A DNA stretch of 64,000 nucleotides from Streptomyces vietnamensis (GCF_000830005.1 NZ_CP010407.1:4461001-4525000), one strand, 5' to 3'; counted from the first letter of the stretch, positions 1-11,076 are shown. Notes: generated by a model from the sequence alone, not told the origin. Made by a program: numbers and translations.

Positions 1-2244
<2,244 letters not shown>

Positions 2245-2266
2245 TCGTCGGTACGCAGACGGTGTG

Positions 2267-2290
2267 AGCCCCCGCTTTCGGGCGGGGGCT
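2267..2290. terminator. Bidirectional terminator between purL and the SnoaL-like gene
   Basis: A 9-bp perfect stem (AGCCCCCGC / GCGGGGGCT) with a 6-base loop, followed by TTTCC on the plus strand. It lies between the convergent ends of purL and the minus-strand gene at 2303-2713 and could serve both. Confidence 0.8.
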
Positions 2291-2302
2291 TTCCGTTGCC
2301 GG

Positions 2303-2713
2303 TCAGTCGTCCAGGGACATGAAGGCATCGAGTTCGGCGATGTCCTCGACACACTCGTCGATGTCGGAGGCCTTGCCGCCGACGAGGGTGAAGAAGAGGG
2401 CGCCGCGCATCTCGATCCCGCGGTCGCCGTGCTCGGCGAACCACTTGTGGGTCGAGATCACATGGCCCCGGCCGTCGGCGAAGACGCCGTCGAGTTCGAC
2501 GCGGAAGGTGCCGCCGGTGTACTCGACCATGTCCCGGTACATGCCGAGGACGTTGTCCCGGCCCTTGAAGTGCCCGCCGAACCGGGTGGTGCCGGGCGCG
2601 TGGTGGGTGCAGTCACTGGTCAGCAGGGCGCCCAGTGCCTCCATGTCGCCTTTGCTGAACGCTTCGTAGCCCTGCCGCACGAGGGCGGCGTCGGGGTGCT
2701 CGTGGTGGGTCAT
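2303..2713 (-). CDS. SnoaL-like / NTF2-fold protein (ketosteroid-isomerase-like)
   Basis: A 136-residue protein with the pattern of the SnoaL/nuclear-transport-factor-2 superfamily: an N-terminal helix with the QGYEAFSKGDMEAL motif, then alternating strands (FKGRDNVLGMYRDM, GGTFRVELDGVFADGRGHV) ending in an acidic tail. Many such proteins are small cyclases, isomerases or stress proteins of unknown substrate, and no catalytic residue can be assigned here. It begins with MTHHEHPD and has no signal peptide, so it should be cytoplasmic. It is convergent with purL and divergent from the next gene (67 bases apart). Family placement is good; function unknown. Confidence 0.8.
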   Translation of the reverse strand: MTHHEHPDAALVRQGYEAFSKGDMEALGALLTSDCTHHAPGTTRFGGHFKGRDNVLGMYRDMVEYTGGTFRVELDGVFADGRGHVISTHKWFAEHGDRGIEMRGALFFTLVGGKASDIDECVEDIAELDAFMSLDD

Positions 2714-2780
2714 GGTCCCGTCACAGCCTCTCGCGAAAAAGGGGACCTTCTCTTTCCAGTCTCAGCGCTAGCCTCGGGCC

Positions 2781-3572
2781 ATGCCACCCGCCAAGAAGCG
2801 CCCCCGCACGTACGACTCCGCAAAGACCCGGGCCGCAGTCCTGGCCCAGTTCGGGCACGTCGCCGACGCCGTACGCGGTCTCGCACCGGACCAGTTGGCC
2901 CGTCCCACGCACCTGGGGGAGTGGACGGTCGCCGACCTCGCCGGGCACGTCGCGTGGATCGCCGACTCGCTGGCCCGCGGCCTCGACCGGCCGCCCGCCG
3001 CCGAGGGACGGCTCCTTCCGCACGACTGGCCCTTCACCACGGTCGCGCTGGCCGGGAAGATCTCCGACGCGGCGCGCGAGACGCTCACGGGGGCGCCCGT
3101 CCCCGAGCTGTACGAGCGGGCCGGCGCCAGGCTCACGGAAGCGCTGGCCAAGTACGGCGACGACCATGTGCTCGACCTGTGGATCGGGCCGATGCGCCTG
3201 GGGGACTTCCTCGTCACCCGTACCGTCGAACTCGTCGTCCACACCGACGACTTGAACCGGGCCGCCGGTCTCGACATCCCCTTCGACCGGCAGGCGCTCG
3301 CCGCCTGCACCCGGCTGCTCGCCGACGCGCTCGCCGTGAAGGCACCCGGCGGGGCGGTCGAGGTGCGGATCCCGCCGTTCGCGGTGGTGCAGTGCGTGGA
3401 GGGCCCCCGGCACACCCGGGGCACCCCGCCCAACGTGGTGGAGACGGACCCGCTGACCTGGATCAGGCTCGCCACGGGCCGTACGGAGTGGGCGGCGAAG
3501 CTGGACGAGGCGCACGTCAGCGCGAGCGGGGAGCGCGCGGATCTGAAGGACCTCCTCCCCCTGATGGCCTGA
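2781..3572 (+). CDS. Maleylpyruvate-isomerase-like / sterol-carrier family protein (DinB-like fold)
   Basis: 263 residues. The N-terminal half has the mycothiol-dependent maleylpyruvate isomerase/DinB helical-bundle signature: a conserved W-T-V-x-D-L-x-x-H stretch near residue 50 and VVHTDDLNRA near residue 155, whose histidines usually bind a divalent metal. The C-terminal 80 residues (GGAVEVRIPPFAVVQC to the LATGR motif) look like the bacterial SCP domain found in TIGR03083-type actinobacterial proteins. These enzymes generally use mycothiol as cofactor, but the substrate is unknown. It starts at ATG 2781, and no clear Shine-Dalgarno is visible. The gene stands between the divergent SnoaL-like gene and a META lipoprotein and shows no operon partner. 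Confidence 0.8.
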   Translation: MPPAKKRPRTYDSAKTRAAVLAQFGHVADAVRGLAPDQLARPTHLGEWTVADLAGHVAWIADSLARGLDRPPAAEGRLLPHDWPFTTVALAGKISDAARETLTGAPVPELYERAGARLTEALAKYGDDHVLDLWIGPMRLGDFLVTRTVELVVHTDDLNRAAGLDIPFDRQALAACTRLLADALAVKAPGGAVEVRIPPFAVVQCVEGPRHTRGTPPNVVETDPLTWIRLATGRTEWAAKLDEAHVSASGERADLKDLLPLMA

Positions 3573-3663
3573 GCTCCCCCTGATGGCCCGGGCCCCGGAC
3601 GGCCCCGGCCCCCCGGACGGCCCACGCCCGGAACCGTACGCCCTCCCGCTCCGTCCCACCGAC

Positions 3664-4476
3664 ATGCCGAAGCCACGCGCACTCGCCGTCCTGGTCCCCC
3701 TCCTGCTGCTCACCGCCTGCGGTACGGAGGGAGGCACCGGGTCCGGCGGCGCGGGCACCGTCTCCCCGGACCTGCCGGTCGCCGGCACGCACTGGACGGT
3801 CGACGCCGTCACGGTCGACGGCCGCAGGTCCACCGCGCCCGACGGCGCCCGCGTCGACTTCGAGGAGAACGGCCGGGCCCAGGGGAACGGCGGCTGCAAC
3901 GCCTTCGGCGCCGACGTCGCCGTGCAGGGGGACACCCTCACCGTCACCCGGCACCAGTTCACCATGATGGGCTGCTCCGGCGACCGGGCCGCCTTCGAGC
4001 CGGAGTTCCTGGAGGCCTTCTCCGGTCCGCTGAAGGGGACGCTCAAGGGCGAGGACCTGCGGCTGACCTCGCCCGACGGCCGGAACGTCCTGGAGCTGAC
4101 CGCCGAGCCGGCCGTCCCGCTGCGCGGCACCACGTGGAAGATCGACGGTCTCGTCTCGGGGGACACGGCATCCTCCCTGCCCGCCGGCAGCGGGGCCAAG
4201 GCCCGGTTCGTCATCGGCGCCGACGGCCGGGTCACCGGCAACCTCGGCTGCAACAACTTCTCCGCGCACGCCCGCCTCGACGAGAAGGCCCGGACCCTCA
4301 CCGTCGAGGGCCCGGCGGCGACCACCCGGATGATCTGCACGCCCCCGCAGATGAAGCTGGAGACGAGGCTGTACGAGCTCCTCGACGGCCCGCTCACCTA
4401 TCGGCTGAACCACCGAACCCTGACGCTCACCGACGCCTCCGGCGAGGGCCTCACGGCGGCCGCGACCGCCCGCTGA
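3664..4476 (+). CDS. META-domain lipoprotein (two META repeats)
   Basis: A 270-residue secreted lipoprotein. The start at ATG 3664 gives a short positive N-terminus, a hydrophobic core and the lipobox LTAC at residues 16-19; the longer in-frame start at 3583 adds a proline-rich stretch that would spoil the signal, so I rejected it. Two META (HslJ-like) domains follow: one around residues 40-130 (GTHWTVDAV through a GGCNAF motif and a later cysteine) and one around 155-260 (GTTWKIDGL, LGCNNF, MICTPP). META domains occur in heat-shock lipoproteins such as HslJ and are thought to be surface exposed; their ligand is not known. It lies 87 bases after the preceding gene's stop and about 215 bases before purF. 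Confidence 0.85.
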   Translation: MPKPRALAVLVPLLLLTACGTEGGTGSGGAGTVSPDLPVAGTHWTVDAVTVDGRRSTAPDGARVDFEENGRAQGNGGCNAFGADVAVQGDTLTVTRHQFTMMGCSGDRAAFEPEFLEAFSGPLKGTLKGEDLRLTSPDGRNVLELTAEPAVPLRGTTWKIDGLVSGDTASSLPAGSGAKARFVIGADGRVTGNLGCNNFSAHARLDEKARTLTVEGPAATTRMICTPPQMKLETRLYELLDGPLTYRLNHRTLTLTDASGEGLTAAATAR

Positions 4477-4679
4477 GCGGCCGCCGACTGCGGCGTCCGT
4501 CACATCGCGGGACCGCCCCGGGCCTGGTACGAGCGTCCGCTCGACGGGGCCCGGGGGTCGGAATCCCTTACCCCGCCTGCTTCGTGGGCCCCTCCAAGCC
4601 GCAATCGATCATTTGGTGCGATCGCACGAGTGCGGCCACCTCTGCATTTCGCCAATTCGGACCAGTGGTCGAGCCCGTC

Positions 4680-4685
4680 TACACT
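4680..4685 (+). promoter_or_regulatory. -10 element of a probable leaderless purF promoter
   Basis: TACACT matches the vegetative (HrdB-type) -10 consensus and ends only 7 bases before the purF GTG at 4693, so transcription should begin at or next to the start codon. There is no Shine-Dalgarno sequence in the interval, which fits a leaderless mRNA, common in Streptomyces. A -35 element is not obvious. Confidence 0.55.
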
Positions 4686-4692
4686 CGGAAAC

Positions 4693-6219
4693 GTGCCACG
4701 CGGAGACGGTCGACTCAATCACGATCTGCTCCCCGGTGAGAAAGGCCCCCAGGACGCTTGTGGCGTCTTCGGTGTCTGGGCTCCGGGTGAAGAGGTCGCA
4801 AAGCTCACGTACTTCGGGCTCTACGCCCTCCAGCATCGGGGTCAGGAATCCGCGGGAATCGCGGTAAGCAACGGCTCCCAGATCCTCGTCTTCAAGGACA
4901 TGGGACTTGTCTCCCAGGTCTTCGACGAGACTTCTCTCGGTTCCCTCCAGGGTCATATCGCGGTCGGTCACGCCCGCTACTCGACCACTGGTGCTTCTGT
5001 GTGGGAGAACGCGCAGCCGACGTTCCGGGCAACCGCCCACGGCTCGATCGCGCTCGGCCACAACGGCAACCTGGTCAACACGGCGCAGCTCGCCGAGATG
5101 GTCGCCGACCTCCCGAAGAAGGAGGGGCGCACCAACCGGGTCGCCGCCACCAACGACACCGACCTGGTCACCGCGCTCCTCGCGGGCCAGGTGGACGAGG
5201 ACGGCACGCCGCTCACCATCGAGCAGGCGGCCGCGAAGGTCCTCCCCGACGTCCGGGGCGCCTTCTCCCTCGTCTTCATGGACGAGCACACGCTCTACGC
5301 GGCCCGTGACCCGCAGGGCATCCGCCCGCTGGTCCTCGGCCGTCTGGAGCGCGGCTGGGTGGTCGCCTCCGAGTCCGCCGCCCTCGACATCTGCGGCGCC
5401 AGCTTCGTCCGCGAGGTCGAGCCGGGCGAGATGATCGCGATCGACGAGAACGGCATCCGCACCTCGCGATTCGCGGAAGCGAAGCCCAAGGGCTGTGTCT
5501 TCGAGTACGTGTACCTGGCCCGTCCCGACACGGACATCGCCGGCCGGAACGTGTACCTCTCCCGCGTGGAGATGGGCCGCCGCCTCGCCAAGGAGGCGCC
5601 GGTCGAGGCCGACCTGGTGATAGCGACGCCGGAGTCCGGCACCCCGGCCGCCATCGGCTACGCCGAGGCCTCGGGCATCCCCTTCGGCGCGGGCCTGGTG
5701 AAGAACGCCTACGTCGGGCGCACCTTCATCCAGCCCTCCCAGACCATCCGCCAGCTGGGCATCCGGCTGAAGCTGAACCCCCTCAAGGAAGTCATCAAGG
5801 GGAAGAAGCTCGTGGTCGTCGACGACTCGATCGTCCGCGGCAACACCCAGCGCGCCCTGGTCCGGATGCTCCGCGAGGCCGGTGCGGCCGAGGTCCACAT
5901 CCGGATCTCCTCGCCGCCGGTCAAGTGGCCCTGCTTCTTCGGCATCGACTTCGCGACCCGCGCGGAGCTGATCGCCAACGGGATGTCGGTCGAGGAGATC
6001 GGCAAGTCGCTGGGCGCGGACTCGCTCTCGTACATCTCCCTGGAGGGGATGATCGAGGCGACCACGATCCAGAAGCCGAACCTCTGCCGTGCCTGCTTCG
6101 ACGGCGAGTACCCGATGGAGCTCCCGGACCCCGAGCTGCTCGGCAAGCAGCTCCTGGAGACCGAGCTGGCCGCAGGACCTGCCGCCACCGCGGCCTCCGA
6201 CGCCCTCCGTCGCCCGTAA
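4693..6219 (+). CDS. purF: Amidophosphoribosyltransferase PurF
   Basis: Makes 5-phosphoribosylamine from PRPP and glutamine, the committed step of purine synthesis. 508 residues. I chose GTG 4693 (protein beginning PRGDGRLNHD) because it agrees with the usual actinobacterial N-terminus and sits just downstream of a -10 box; the ATG at 4630 would add 21 unconserved residues. The mature catalytic cysteine lies in DACGVFGVW near residue 22, so a short propeptide is probably removed. Also seen: glutaminase motifs LQHRGQES and GHNGN, the PRPP loop VVVDDSIVRGNT in the type I phosphoribosyltransferase domain, and a C-terminal cysteine-containing NLCRACFDGEYP typical of Fe-S-type PurF. It is followed 84 bases later by purM, with a strong hairpin in the gap. 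Confidence 0.97.
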   Translation: MPRGDGRLNHDLLPGEKGPQDACGVFGVWAPGEEVAKLTYFGLYALQHRGQESAGIAVSNGSQILVFKDMGLVSQVFDETSLGSLQGHIAVGHARYSTTGASVWENAQPTFRATAHGSIALGHNGNLVNTAQLAEMVADLPKKEGRTNRVAATNDTDLVTALLAGQVDEDGTPLTIEQAAAKVLPDVRGAFSLVFMDEHTLYAARDPQGIRPLVLGRLERGWVVASESAALDICGASFVREVEPGEMIAIDENGIRTSRFAEAKPKGCVFEYVYLARPDTDIAGRNVYLSRVEMGRRLAKEAPVEADLVIATPESGTPAAIGYAEASGIPFGAGLVKNAYVGRTFIQPSQTIRQLGIRLKLNPLKEVIKGKKLVVVDDSIVRGNTQRALVRMLREAGAAEVHIRISSPPVKWPCFFGIDFATRAELIANGMSVEEIGKSLGADSLSYISLEGMIEATTIQKPNLCRACFDGEYPMELPDPELLGKQLLETELAAGPAATAASDALRRP

Positions 6220-6226
6220 GACCCCG

Positions 6227-6257
6227 CCGCCCGCGCCGCGACCCGCGGCGCGGGCGG
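6227..6257. terminator. Perfect GC hairpin between purF and purM
   Basis: Two 14-base arms (CCGCCCGCGCCGCG and its exact complement) separated by a 3-base loop. There is no T-run. It may be a partial terminator or an mRNA-stability element that lowers purM expression relative to purF. Confidence 0.6.
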
Positions 6258-6303
6258 TACGAGCAGCACGAGCTGTAGTACGACGACACGAAAGTTCTCA
6301 CCC

Positions 6304-7371
6304 ATGTCTGAGACCACCGGTGCCAGCTACGCGTCCGCGGGCGTCGACATCGAAGCGGGCGACCGCGCCGTCGAGCTCATGAAGGAGTGGGTGAAGAAGA
6401 CGCAGCGCCCCGAGGTCCTCGGCGGCCTCGGCGGTTTCGCCGGCCTCTTCGACGCCTCCGCCCTCAAGCGCTACGAGCGTCCGCTGCTCGCCTCCGCGAC
6501 CGACGGCGTCGGCACGAAGGTCGACATCGCCCGCCAGATGGGCGTGTACGACACGATCGGCCACGACCTGGTCGCGATGGTCATGGACGACATCGTCGTC
6601 TGCGGCGCCGAGCCGCTCTTCATGACCGACTACATCTGCGTCGGCAAGGTCCACCCCGAGCGGGTCGCCGCCATCGTCAAGGGCATCGCCGAGGGCTGCG
6701 TCCTCGCCGGCTGCGCCCTGGTCGGCGGCGAGACGGCGGAGCACCCGGGCCTCCTCGGCCCGGACGACTTCGACGTCGCCGGCGCGGGCACGGGCGTCGT
6801 GGAGTACGACCGGCTGCTCGGCGCCGACCGCATCCGTATGGGGGACGCGGTCATCGCCATGGCCTCCTCGGGCCTTCACTCCAACGGGTACTCGCTCGTC
6901 CGGCACGTGGTCTTCGACCGCGCCGGCATGACCCTCGACCAGCAGGTCGAGGAGCTCGGCCGGACGCTCGGCGAGGAGCTCCTGGAGCCCACGAAGATCT
7001 ACTCGCTCGACTGCCTGGCCCTCACCCGGACCACGGACGTCCACGCCTTCAGCCACATCACGGGCGGCGGCCTCGCCGCCAACCTGGCGCGGGTGATCCC
7101 GGACGGGCTGCACGCCACGGTCGACCGTTCGACCTGGACGCCGGGCGCGATCTTCGACCTGGTCGGCAAGGCCGGTCAGGTGGAGCGCCTGGAGCTGGAG
7201 AAGACCCTGAACATGGGCGTCGGCATGATGGCCGTCGTGCCGGCCGGGTCCGTGGACGTGGCCCTGGCGACGCTGGCGGACCGCGGGGTCGAGGCCTGGG
7301 TCGCGGGCGAGATCACCGAGCGCGGGGCGCACACGACCGGCGCCGAGCTGGTCGGCACGTATTCAAATTAG
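6304..7371 (+). CDS. purM: Phosphoribosylformylglycinamidine cyclo-ligase PurM (AIR synthetase)
   Basis: Closes the imidazole ring, converting FGAM to AIR with ATP. 355 residues, the normal length. Seen: YASAGVDIEAGDRAVE at the N-terminus, the DGVGTK loop near residue 70, the DDIVVCGAEPLF stretch around residue 97, GGETAEHPG near 140, the GLHSNGYSLVR motif near 195 and the ITGGGLAANLARV motif near 252, all typical of the AIRS superfamily to which PurL also belongs. ATG 6304 is the only sensible start; the leader lacks a strong Shine-Dalgarno. It is the last gene of the purF-purM pair, and a terminator lies at 7421. Confidence 0.97.
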   Translation: MSETTGASYASAGVDIEAGDRAVELMKEWVKKTQRPEVLGGLGGFAGLFDASALKRYERPLLASATDGVGTKVDIARQMGVYDTIGHDLVAMVMDDIVVCGAEPLFMTDYICVGKVHPERVAAIVKGIAEGCVLAGCALVGGETAEHPGLLGPDDFDVAGAGTGVVEYDRLLGADRIRMGDAVIAMASSGLHSNGYSLVRHVVFDRAGMTLDQQVEELGRTLGEELLEPTKIYSLDCLALTRTTDVHAFSHITGGGLAANLARVIPDGLHATVDRSTWTPGAIFDLVGKAGQVERLELEKTLNMGVGMMAVVPAGSVDVALATLADRGVEAWVAGEITERGAHTTGAELVGTYSN

Positions 7372-7420
7372 AAACGCCGCGAAGCAGTAGTCGAAGTAGT
7401 AGTCACGAGAAGTACGAGGC

Positions 7421-7444
7421 GGGGCGCTCCTGAGGGGGCGCCCC
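7421..7444 (+). terminator. purM terminator
   Basis: A 10-bp stem (GGGGCGCTCC with GGGGCGCCCC, one G-T pair) and a TGAG loop, 49 bases after the purM stop. Confidence 0.7.
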
Positions 7445-7509
7445 GTCGGCGTATCCGCCCACAGAGGCGTCCCGTGTGCGGAAGAGGCGTCTTGTGTGCG
7501 GACAGCACA

Positions 7510-7542
7510 GAAACCCGGCCGGGTGACCCCGGTCCGGGTTTC
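7510..7542. terminator. Terminator of the DUF3073 gene
   Basis: Nine-base arms GAAACCCGG and CCGGGTTTC flank a 15-base middle that can pair further. It lies 14 bases beyond the stop of the minus-strand DUF3073 gene and can act in either direction. Confidence 0.65.
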
Positions 7543-7556
7543 GGTGATTCAGAAGG

Positions 7557-7811
7557 TCAAGCGCGACGCGGGGACGCAGAGGGACCGGACTCGTCGTCCT
7601 CGTCCTCGTCGTCCGTGTTGTAGAGATCCGCGTACTGGGCGTACGGGTCGTCTTCCTCGTCGTCGTCCTCGAACGGCTCGCCATTCGGCGGCTGGCTCGA
7701 AGTCGAAGCGCCCAGCTCATTGGCCAGACGCGTCAGGTCTGTCCCGCCGCTGCTGTACTTCAGCTGGCGGGCGACCTTGGTCTGCTTGGCCTTTGCCCGG
7801 CCGCGCCCCAT
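7557..7811 (-). CDS. DUF3073 family protein
   Basis: A small 84-residue protein. The conserved start is MGRGRAKAKQTKVARQLKYS, a basic segment, followed by a low-complexity acidic tail rich in D, E and S (EDDDEEDD, TDDEDEDDES). This layout is the DUF3073 family, which is almost confined to actinobacteria and has no proven role; a basic head and acidic tail suggest nucleic-acid or ribosome association, but this is inference. The frame runs upstream to 7958, yet the family start and the purine-rich GAGGGGG before ATG 7811 favour the short form. It lies between purM and valine dehydrogenase, as I recall for S. coelicolor. Confidence 0.88.
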   Translation of the reverse strand: MGRGRAKAKQTKVARQLKYSSGGTDLTRLANELGASTSSQPPNGEPFEDDDEEDDPYAQYADLYNTDDEDEDDESGPSASPRRA

Positions 7812-8062
7812 GGCTCGACCCCCTCGGTGACGGGGCTCGTCGGCCCCAGAGTCTTGACACGCGTTCATGATTCGGAACGGACTCTCGGTAGAGAGACCGG
7901 TCCGTAGGGCTTCAACGGTACCTGTTTCCGTGGGTCTACGGTACGCCGCGCGCATCACATACCCCGGTACAGAACCATCGAGGTGCCCTTTCCTCGCTGG
8001 TCAATCGCGATTTTAACCTCTTCTTGAGGGCCGACCCGCCGAGAGGCGTGAGCGAAGTCTCT

Positions 8063-8079
8063 CCACGGGCTTCCCGTGG
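8063..8079 (-). terminator. Hairpin downstream of the valine dehydrogenase gene
   Basis: Seven-base arms CCACGGG and CCCGTGG with a three-base loop, 33 bases after the vdh stop. No T-run, so termination is plausible but not certain. Confidence 0.45.
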
Positions 8080-8111
8080 TCTCCCCTGCGGCGGGCCCGC
8101 CCCCGTGCGGA

Positions 8112-9203
8112 TCAGCCGCGGCGGGCGTCCGCCATGCGCTGCTCGGCGATCCGGTCGGCCGCGGCGGCCGGCGGAATGCCGTCGGACTTCGCACGTGCGA
8201 AGATCTCCAGGGTGGTGTCGAAGATCTTCGTCGCCTTGGCCTTGCAGCGGTCGAAGTCGAAGCCGTGCAGCTCGTCGGCGACCTGGATCACGCCACCGGC
8301 GTTGACCACGTAGTCGGGCGCGTAGAGGATCCCGCGCGCCTCCAGGTCCTTCTCGACGCCCGGGTGCGCCAGCTGGTTGTTGGCCGCGCCGCAGACGATC
8401 TTCGCGGTGAGGGCCGGGACGGTCTCGTCGTTCAGGGCGCCGCCCAGCGCGCAGGGGGCGTAGACGTCGAGGCCCTCGACGCGGATCAGGGCGTCGGTGT
8501 CGGCGACGACGGTGACCTGCGGGTGCTTGTCGGTGATCCGGCGCACCGACTCCTCGCGCACATCGGTGATCACGACCTCGGCGCCGTCCTCCAGGAGGTG
8601 CTCGACGAGGTAGTGGCCGACCTTGCCGACGCCCGCGACGCCGACCTTGCGGCCGCGCAGCGTCGGGTCGCCCCACAGGGTCTGCGCGGCGGCGCGCATG
8701 CCCTGGAAGACGCCGAAGGCGGTGAGGACGGAGGAGTCGCCGGCGCCGCCGTTCTCGGGGGAGCGGCCGGTGGTCCACTGGTTGGTGCGGGCGACGACGT
8801 CCATGTCGGCGACGTAGGTGCCGACGTCGCAGGCCGTGACGTACCGGCCGCCGAGGGAGGCCACGAAGCGGCCGTAGGCGAGGAGGAGCTCCTCGGTCTT
8901 GATCTTCTCCGGGTCGCCGATGATGACGGCCTTGCCGCCGCCCAGGTCGAGTCCGGCCATGGCGTTCTTGTACGACATGCCGCGCGACAGGTTGAGCGCG
9001 TCGGCGATCGCCTCGGCCTCGGTGGCGTACGGGTAGAAGCGGGTGCCGCCGAGGGCCGGGCCCAGGGCGGTGTTGTGGATGGCGATGACGGCCTTGAGGC
9101 CGGTGGCGCGGTCCTGGCAGAGCACGACTTGCTCGTGGCCACCCTGCTCCGAGTGGAACAGGGTGCTCAGTACGTCAGCAGGAACGCCGGTCACATCGGT
9201 CAC
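8112..9203 (-). CDS. vdh: Valine (Leu/Phe/Val) dehydrogenase
   Basis: NAD-dependent oxidative deamination of branched-chain amino acids, feeding acyl-CoA precursors to polyketide pathways in Streptomyces. 363 residues from GTG 9203 (protein start [12 protein letters not shown]), preceded by GGGAG at 7 bases; a TTG start five codons earlier is also open but has no ribosome site. Seen: the dehydrogenase domain with GGTRFYPY, the [19 protein letters not shown] stretch holding the catalytic lysines (around residues 80-95), and the NAD-binding glycine motif GVAGVGKVG near residue 180. Length and motifs fit the valine dehydrogenase known from S. coelicolor and S. albus. The start is 156 bases from the divergent gene at 9360. 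Confidence 0.93.
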   Translation of the reverse strand: MTDVTGVPADVLSTLFHSEQGGHEQVVLCQDRATGLKAVIAIHNTALGPALGGTRFYPYATEAEAIADALNLSRGMSYKNAMAGLDLGGGKAVIIGDPEKIKTEELLLAYGRFVASLGGRYVTACDVGTYVADMDVVARTNQWTTGRSPENGGAGDSSVLTAFGVFQGMRAAAQTLWGDPTLRGRKVGVAGVGKVGHYLVEHLLEDGAEVVITDVREESVRRITDKHPQVTVVADTDALIRVEGLDVYAPCALGGALNDETVPALTAKIVCGAANNQLAHPGVEKDLEARGILYAPDYVVNAGGVIQVADELHGFDFDRCKAKATKIFDTTLEIFARAKSDGIPPAAAADRIAEQRMADARRG

Positions 9204-9359
9204 GGTGGTGACTCCCAAGTACGAAGCGGCGGTTTGCGGCCCTCCCTACGGGTGGGGGAGGACCAGTTCGGCAAGAGGGTAAGTCCTACCTGGGCGTAGA
9301 TCGGCCGCAGTGCCGAGGATCACCCCCTCGGGGAGTACCTCCGTGGAAGGATTCGCGAC

Positions 9360-10211
9360 ATGTCGGTCGCTCCCACGGTCCCCGTTCCCTACGCGTCCTA
9401 TCTGCGGGTGTACGAGCCGCTGGCCGCGTTCCCCGAGCCGGAGCGGTCCCACTGGGCCCGGTACGCCCGCCGGCCGCGCACCCCGGGGGCGCAGGAGGAG
9501 CTGCGGCGCTCGCTCGCGGACCTGCTGCCGACGCCCCCGGTGCCGGTGCCGGTCCACGAGAGCGGGGAGGCCTTCGTCGCGCACCTGGACGGGGTGGTGG
9601 TGATCTGCCCGTGGCGGACCCGGCTGCGCGGCTGGCTGGCCATGGAGGAGCTGGCGGCCGGTCCGTACCCGGCGCCGGTGCTCGACGCGATGCTGCCGCC
9701 GGTGGTGCGCCGGCAGGTGGCCGGCGACTACGAGCGGTGGTTGCTGCGGAACCCGGACGCCCGGCCGTGGATCCGTACCGGGGTGTGGCAGGTGCCGCTG
9801 CGCTGGTTCGCGCTCTTCGGGGACGAGGACAGGGAGTACGAGCCGGGGGACCGCGCGGCGGGCCGGGCGCCGGTGCTCCGCTACCGGACGACGATGGCGC
9901 AGGCGCGGCGGCGGCTCGCGCGGGCGCTGAAGGCGCTGCGGGAGTCGATCGACGACGGTCCCATGACGGAGGGCCTGATCGAGGTGGGGCGCTGGCTGGA
10001 GGAGTTCCATCCGCGGGCGCTCGTGGAGCTGGACTTCGGGGGGCTGGTGCACGCGCTGCCGGCCCGGTGGCTGGCGGAGGATCGCTCGGCGGCCCAACTG
10101 GCGGAGGGGATCGCCGCGCTGCGGGCCGGGGACGGCGAGGCGGCGAGCGAGGTGTACGGACGTCTCGCGGAACGCTGGCGGACGGTCAGGGACCTGCGGT
10201 TCGCGAACTGA
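9360..10211 (+). CDS. Conserved hypothetical protein between vdh and bldC
   Basis: 283 residues, no recognised domain, no signal peptide and no membrane segment. The first part holds YASYLRVYEPLAAFPEPERSHW, then an alanine/arginine-rich helical body with several W residues (RYARRPR, WRTRLRGW, RRQVAGDYERWLL) and a C-terminal helix ending RTVRDLRFAN. The composition suggests an all-alpha cytoplasmic protein. Position beside bldC is, as I recall, conserved in Streptomyces (the SCO4090 place), which suggests a real gene with a lineage-specific job. ATG 9360 is preceded by GGAAGG at 9342. No function is proposed. Confidence 0.75.
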   Translation: MSVAPTVPVPYASYLRVYEPLAAFPEPERSHWARYARRPRTPGAQEELRRSLADLLPTPPVPVPVHESGEAFVAHLDGVVVICPWRTRLRGWLAMEELAAGPYPAPVLDAMLPPVVRRQVAGDYERWLLRNPDARPWIRTGVWQVPLRWFALFGDEDREYEPGDRAAGRAPVLRYRTTMAQARRRLARALKALRESIDDGPMTEGLIEVGRWLEEFHPRALVELDFGGLVHALPARWLAEDRSAAQLAEGIAALRAGDGEAASEVYGRLAERWRTVRDLRFAN

Positions 10212-10745
10212 CATCAGTCGGACAGATTCGTCAGGTCGGTATCGACAAGACATGTCAGGCGGGTGTAAATGATCTTCAGGCGACCGGGTGACGTCGTGCA
10301 AGGACGTTGGTCCCGATCCGGGCCTTTGGCTCAAGCGTGACGGACAGCACGTAACGCACCCTTGCGTCGATCGCCCACCCTCGTGCCAAAATAGGACAAG
10401 GAGTCCGGGGAGGGTTCCTTCCGCCCAAGTTCGGGCGGAACGCTCAGCATTGCACTCTATGGGGGGTCTGAGGACTCCTGATCGCTCTGTGACTGATCGT
10501 CACAGCGGTGTGACTGTCCGTTATGGCATGGTCGGTCGACTTCCGCCGCTGATGAACACCTGCGAGGGCAATTCCATCGGTTTGGCCGACGCGGCTGGAC
10601 GGATGGTGTAGTTGTAGTGCCGAGGACAAGCCGTTCGTCCTATAACCGACTCGACCCGCTTCTGCCATTTCGGGCAAGGCGGGTCAAGGTGCAGAATTTA
10701 GAGGAAAGAACCGAGATTGGTTCGGTTCTCCCGAGGAGGCCGCTC
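10212..10745. other. Gene-free bldC upstream region
   Basis: No convincing gene in 534 bases. A hairpin at 10419-10440 (TTCCGCCC / GGGCGGAA) probably ends the upstream gene. A second hairpin at 10707-10729 (AGAACCGA / TCGGTTCT) sits directly before the bldC ribosome site GAGGAGG at 10733-10739. The A/T content is higher than in the genes, as expected of a long promoter/leader region. Confidence 0.6.
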
Positions 10746-10952
10746 ATGACCGCTCGCACCCCTGATGCCGAGCCGCTGCTGACCCCTGCCGAGGTTGCCA
10801 CGATGTTCCGCGTGGACCCGAAGACGGTGACCCGTTGGGCAAAGGCGGGCAAGCTCACGTCCATCCGCACCCTGGGTGGGCACCGCCGGTACCGCGAGGC
10901 CGAGGTTCGCGCTCTGCTGGCGGGCATTCCGCAGCAGCGCAGCGAGGCCTGA
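10746..10952 (+). CDS. bldC: Developmental regulator BldC (MerR-like DNA-binding domain)
   Basis: A 68-residue protein consisting almost only of a MerR-like winged helix: LLTPAEVATMFRVDPKTV as helix-turn-helix, then RWAKAGKLTSIRTLGGHRRY as the wing with conserved G-G-H-R-R-Y, and a short helix ending RSEA. In S. coelicolor and S. venezuelae BldC binds DNA cooperatively at direct repeats and delays entry into development; loss gives bald or precocious growth depending on species. Length and sequence fit the known protein. ATG 10746 follows GAGGAGG with 6 bases between. It is monocistronic, with a strong T-run terminator at 11077-11116. Confidence 0.97.
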   Translation: MTARTPDAEPLLTPAEVATMFRVDPKTVTRWAKAGKLTSIRTLGGHRRYREAEVRALLAGIPQQRSEA

Positions 10953-11076
10953 GGTCGCGCAGAACCCTGCAGAACCCTGCAACACCCCGTAACACCGGGC
11001 CCGTCCGGATCCCCCAATCCGGTCGCCCACCCCTAGTACTGCCGACGGACTCCTGCCCCAACAGGTCTTCGTCAAC

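Noticed and set aside
7955..8194. Minus-strand frame after the vdh gene ending in a short conserved-looking peptide
   Set aside because: It has no credible start or ribosome site apart from a 7-codon end; more likely the DUF3073 leader.
10288..10611. A 107-codon frame upstream of bldC
   Set aside because: No ribosome site, unusual composition for a gene here, and it crosses the hairpin at 10419; considered non-coding.
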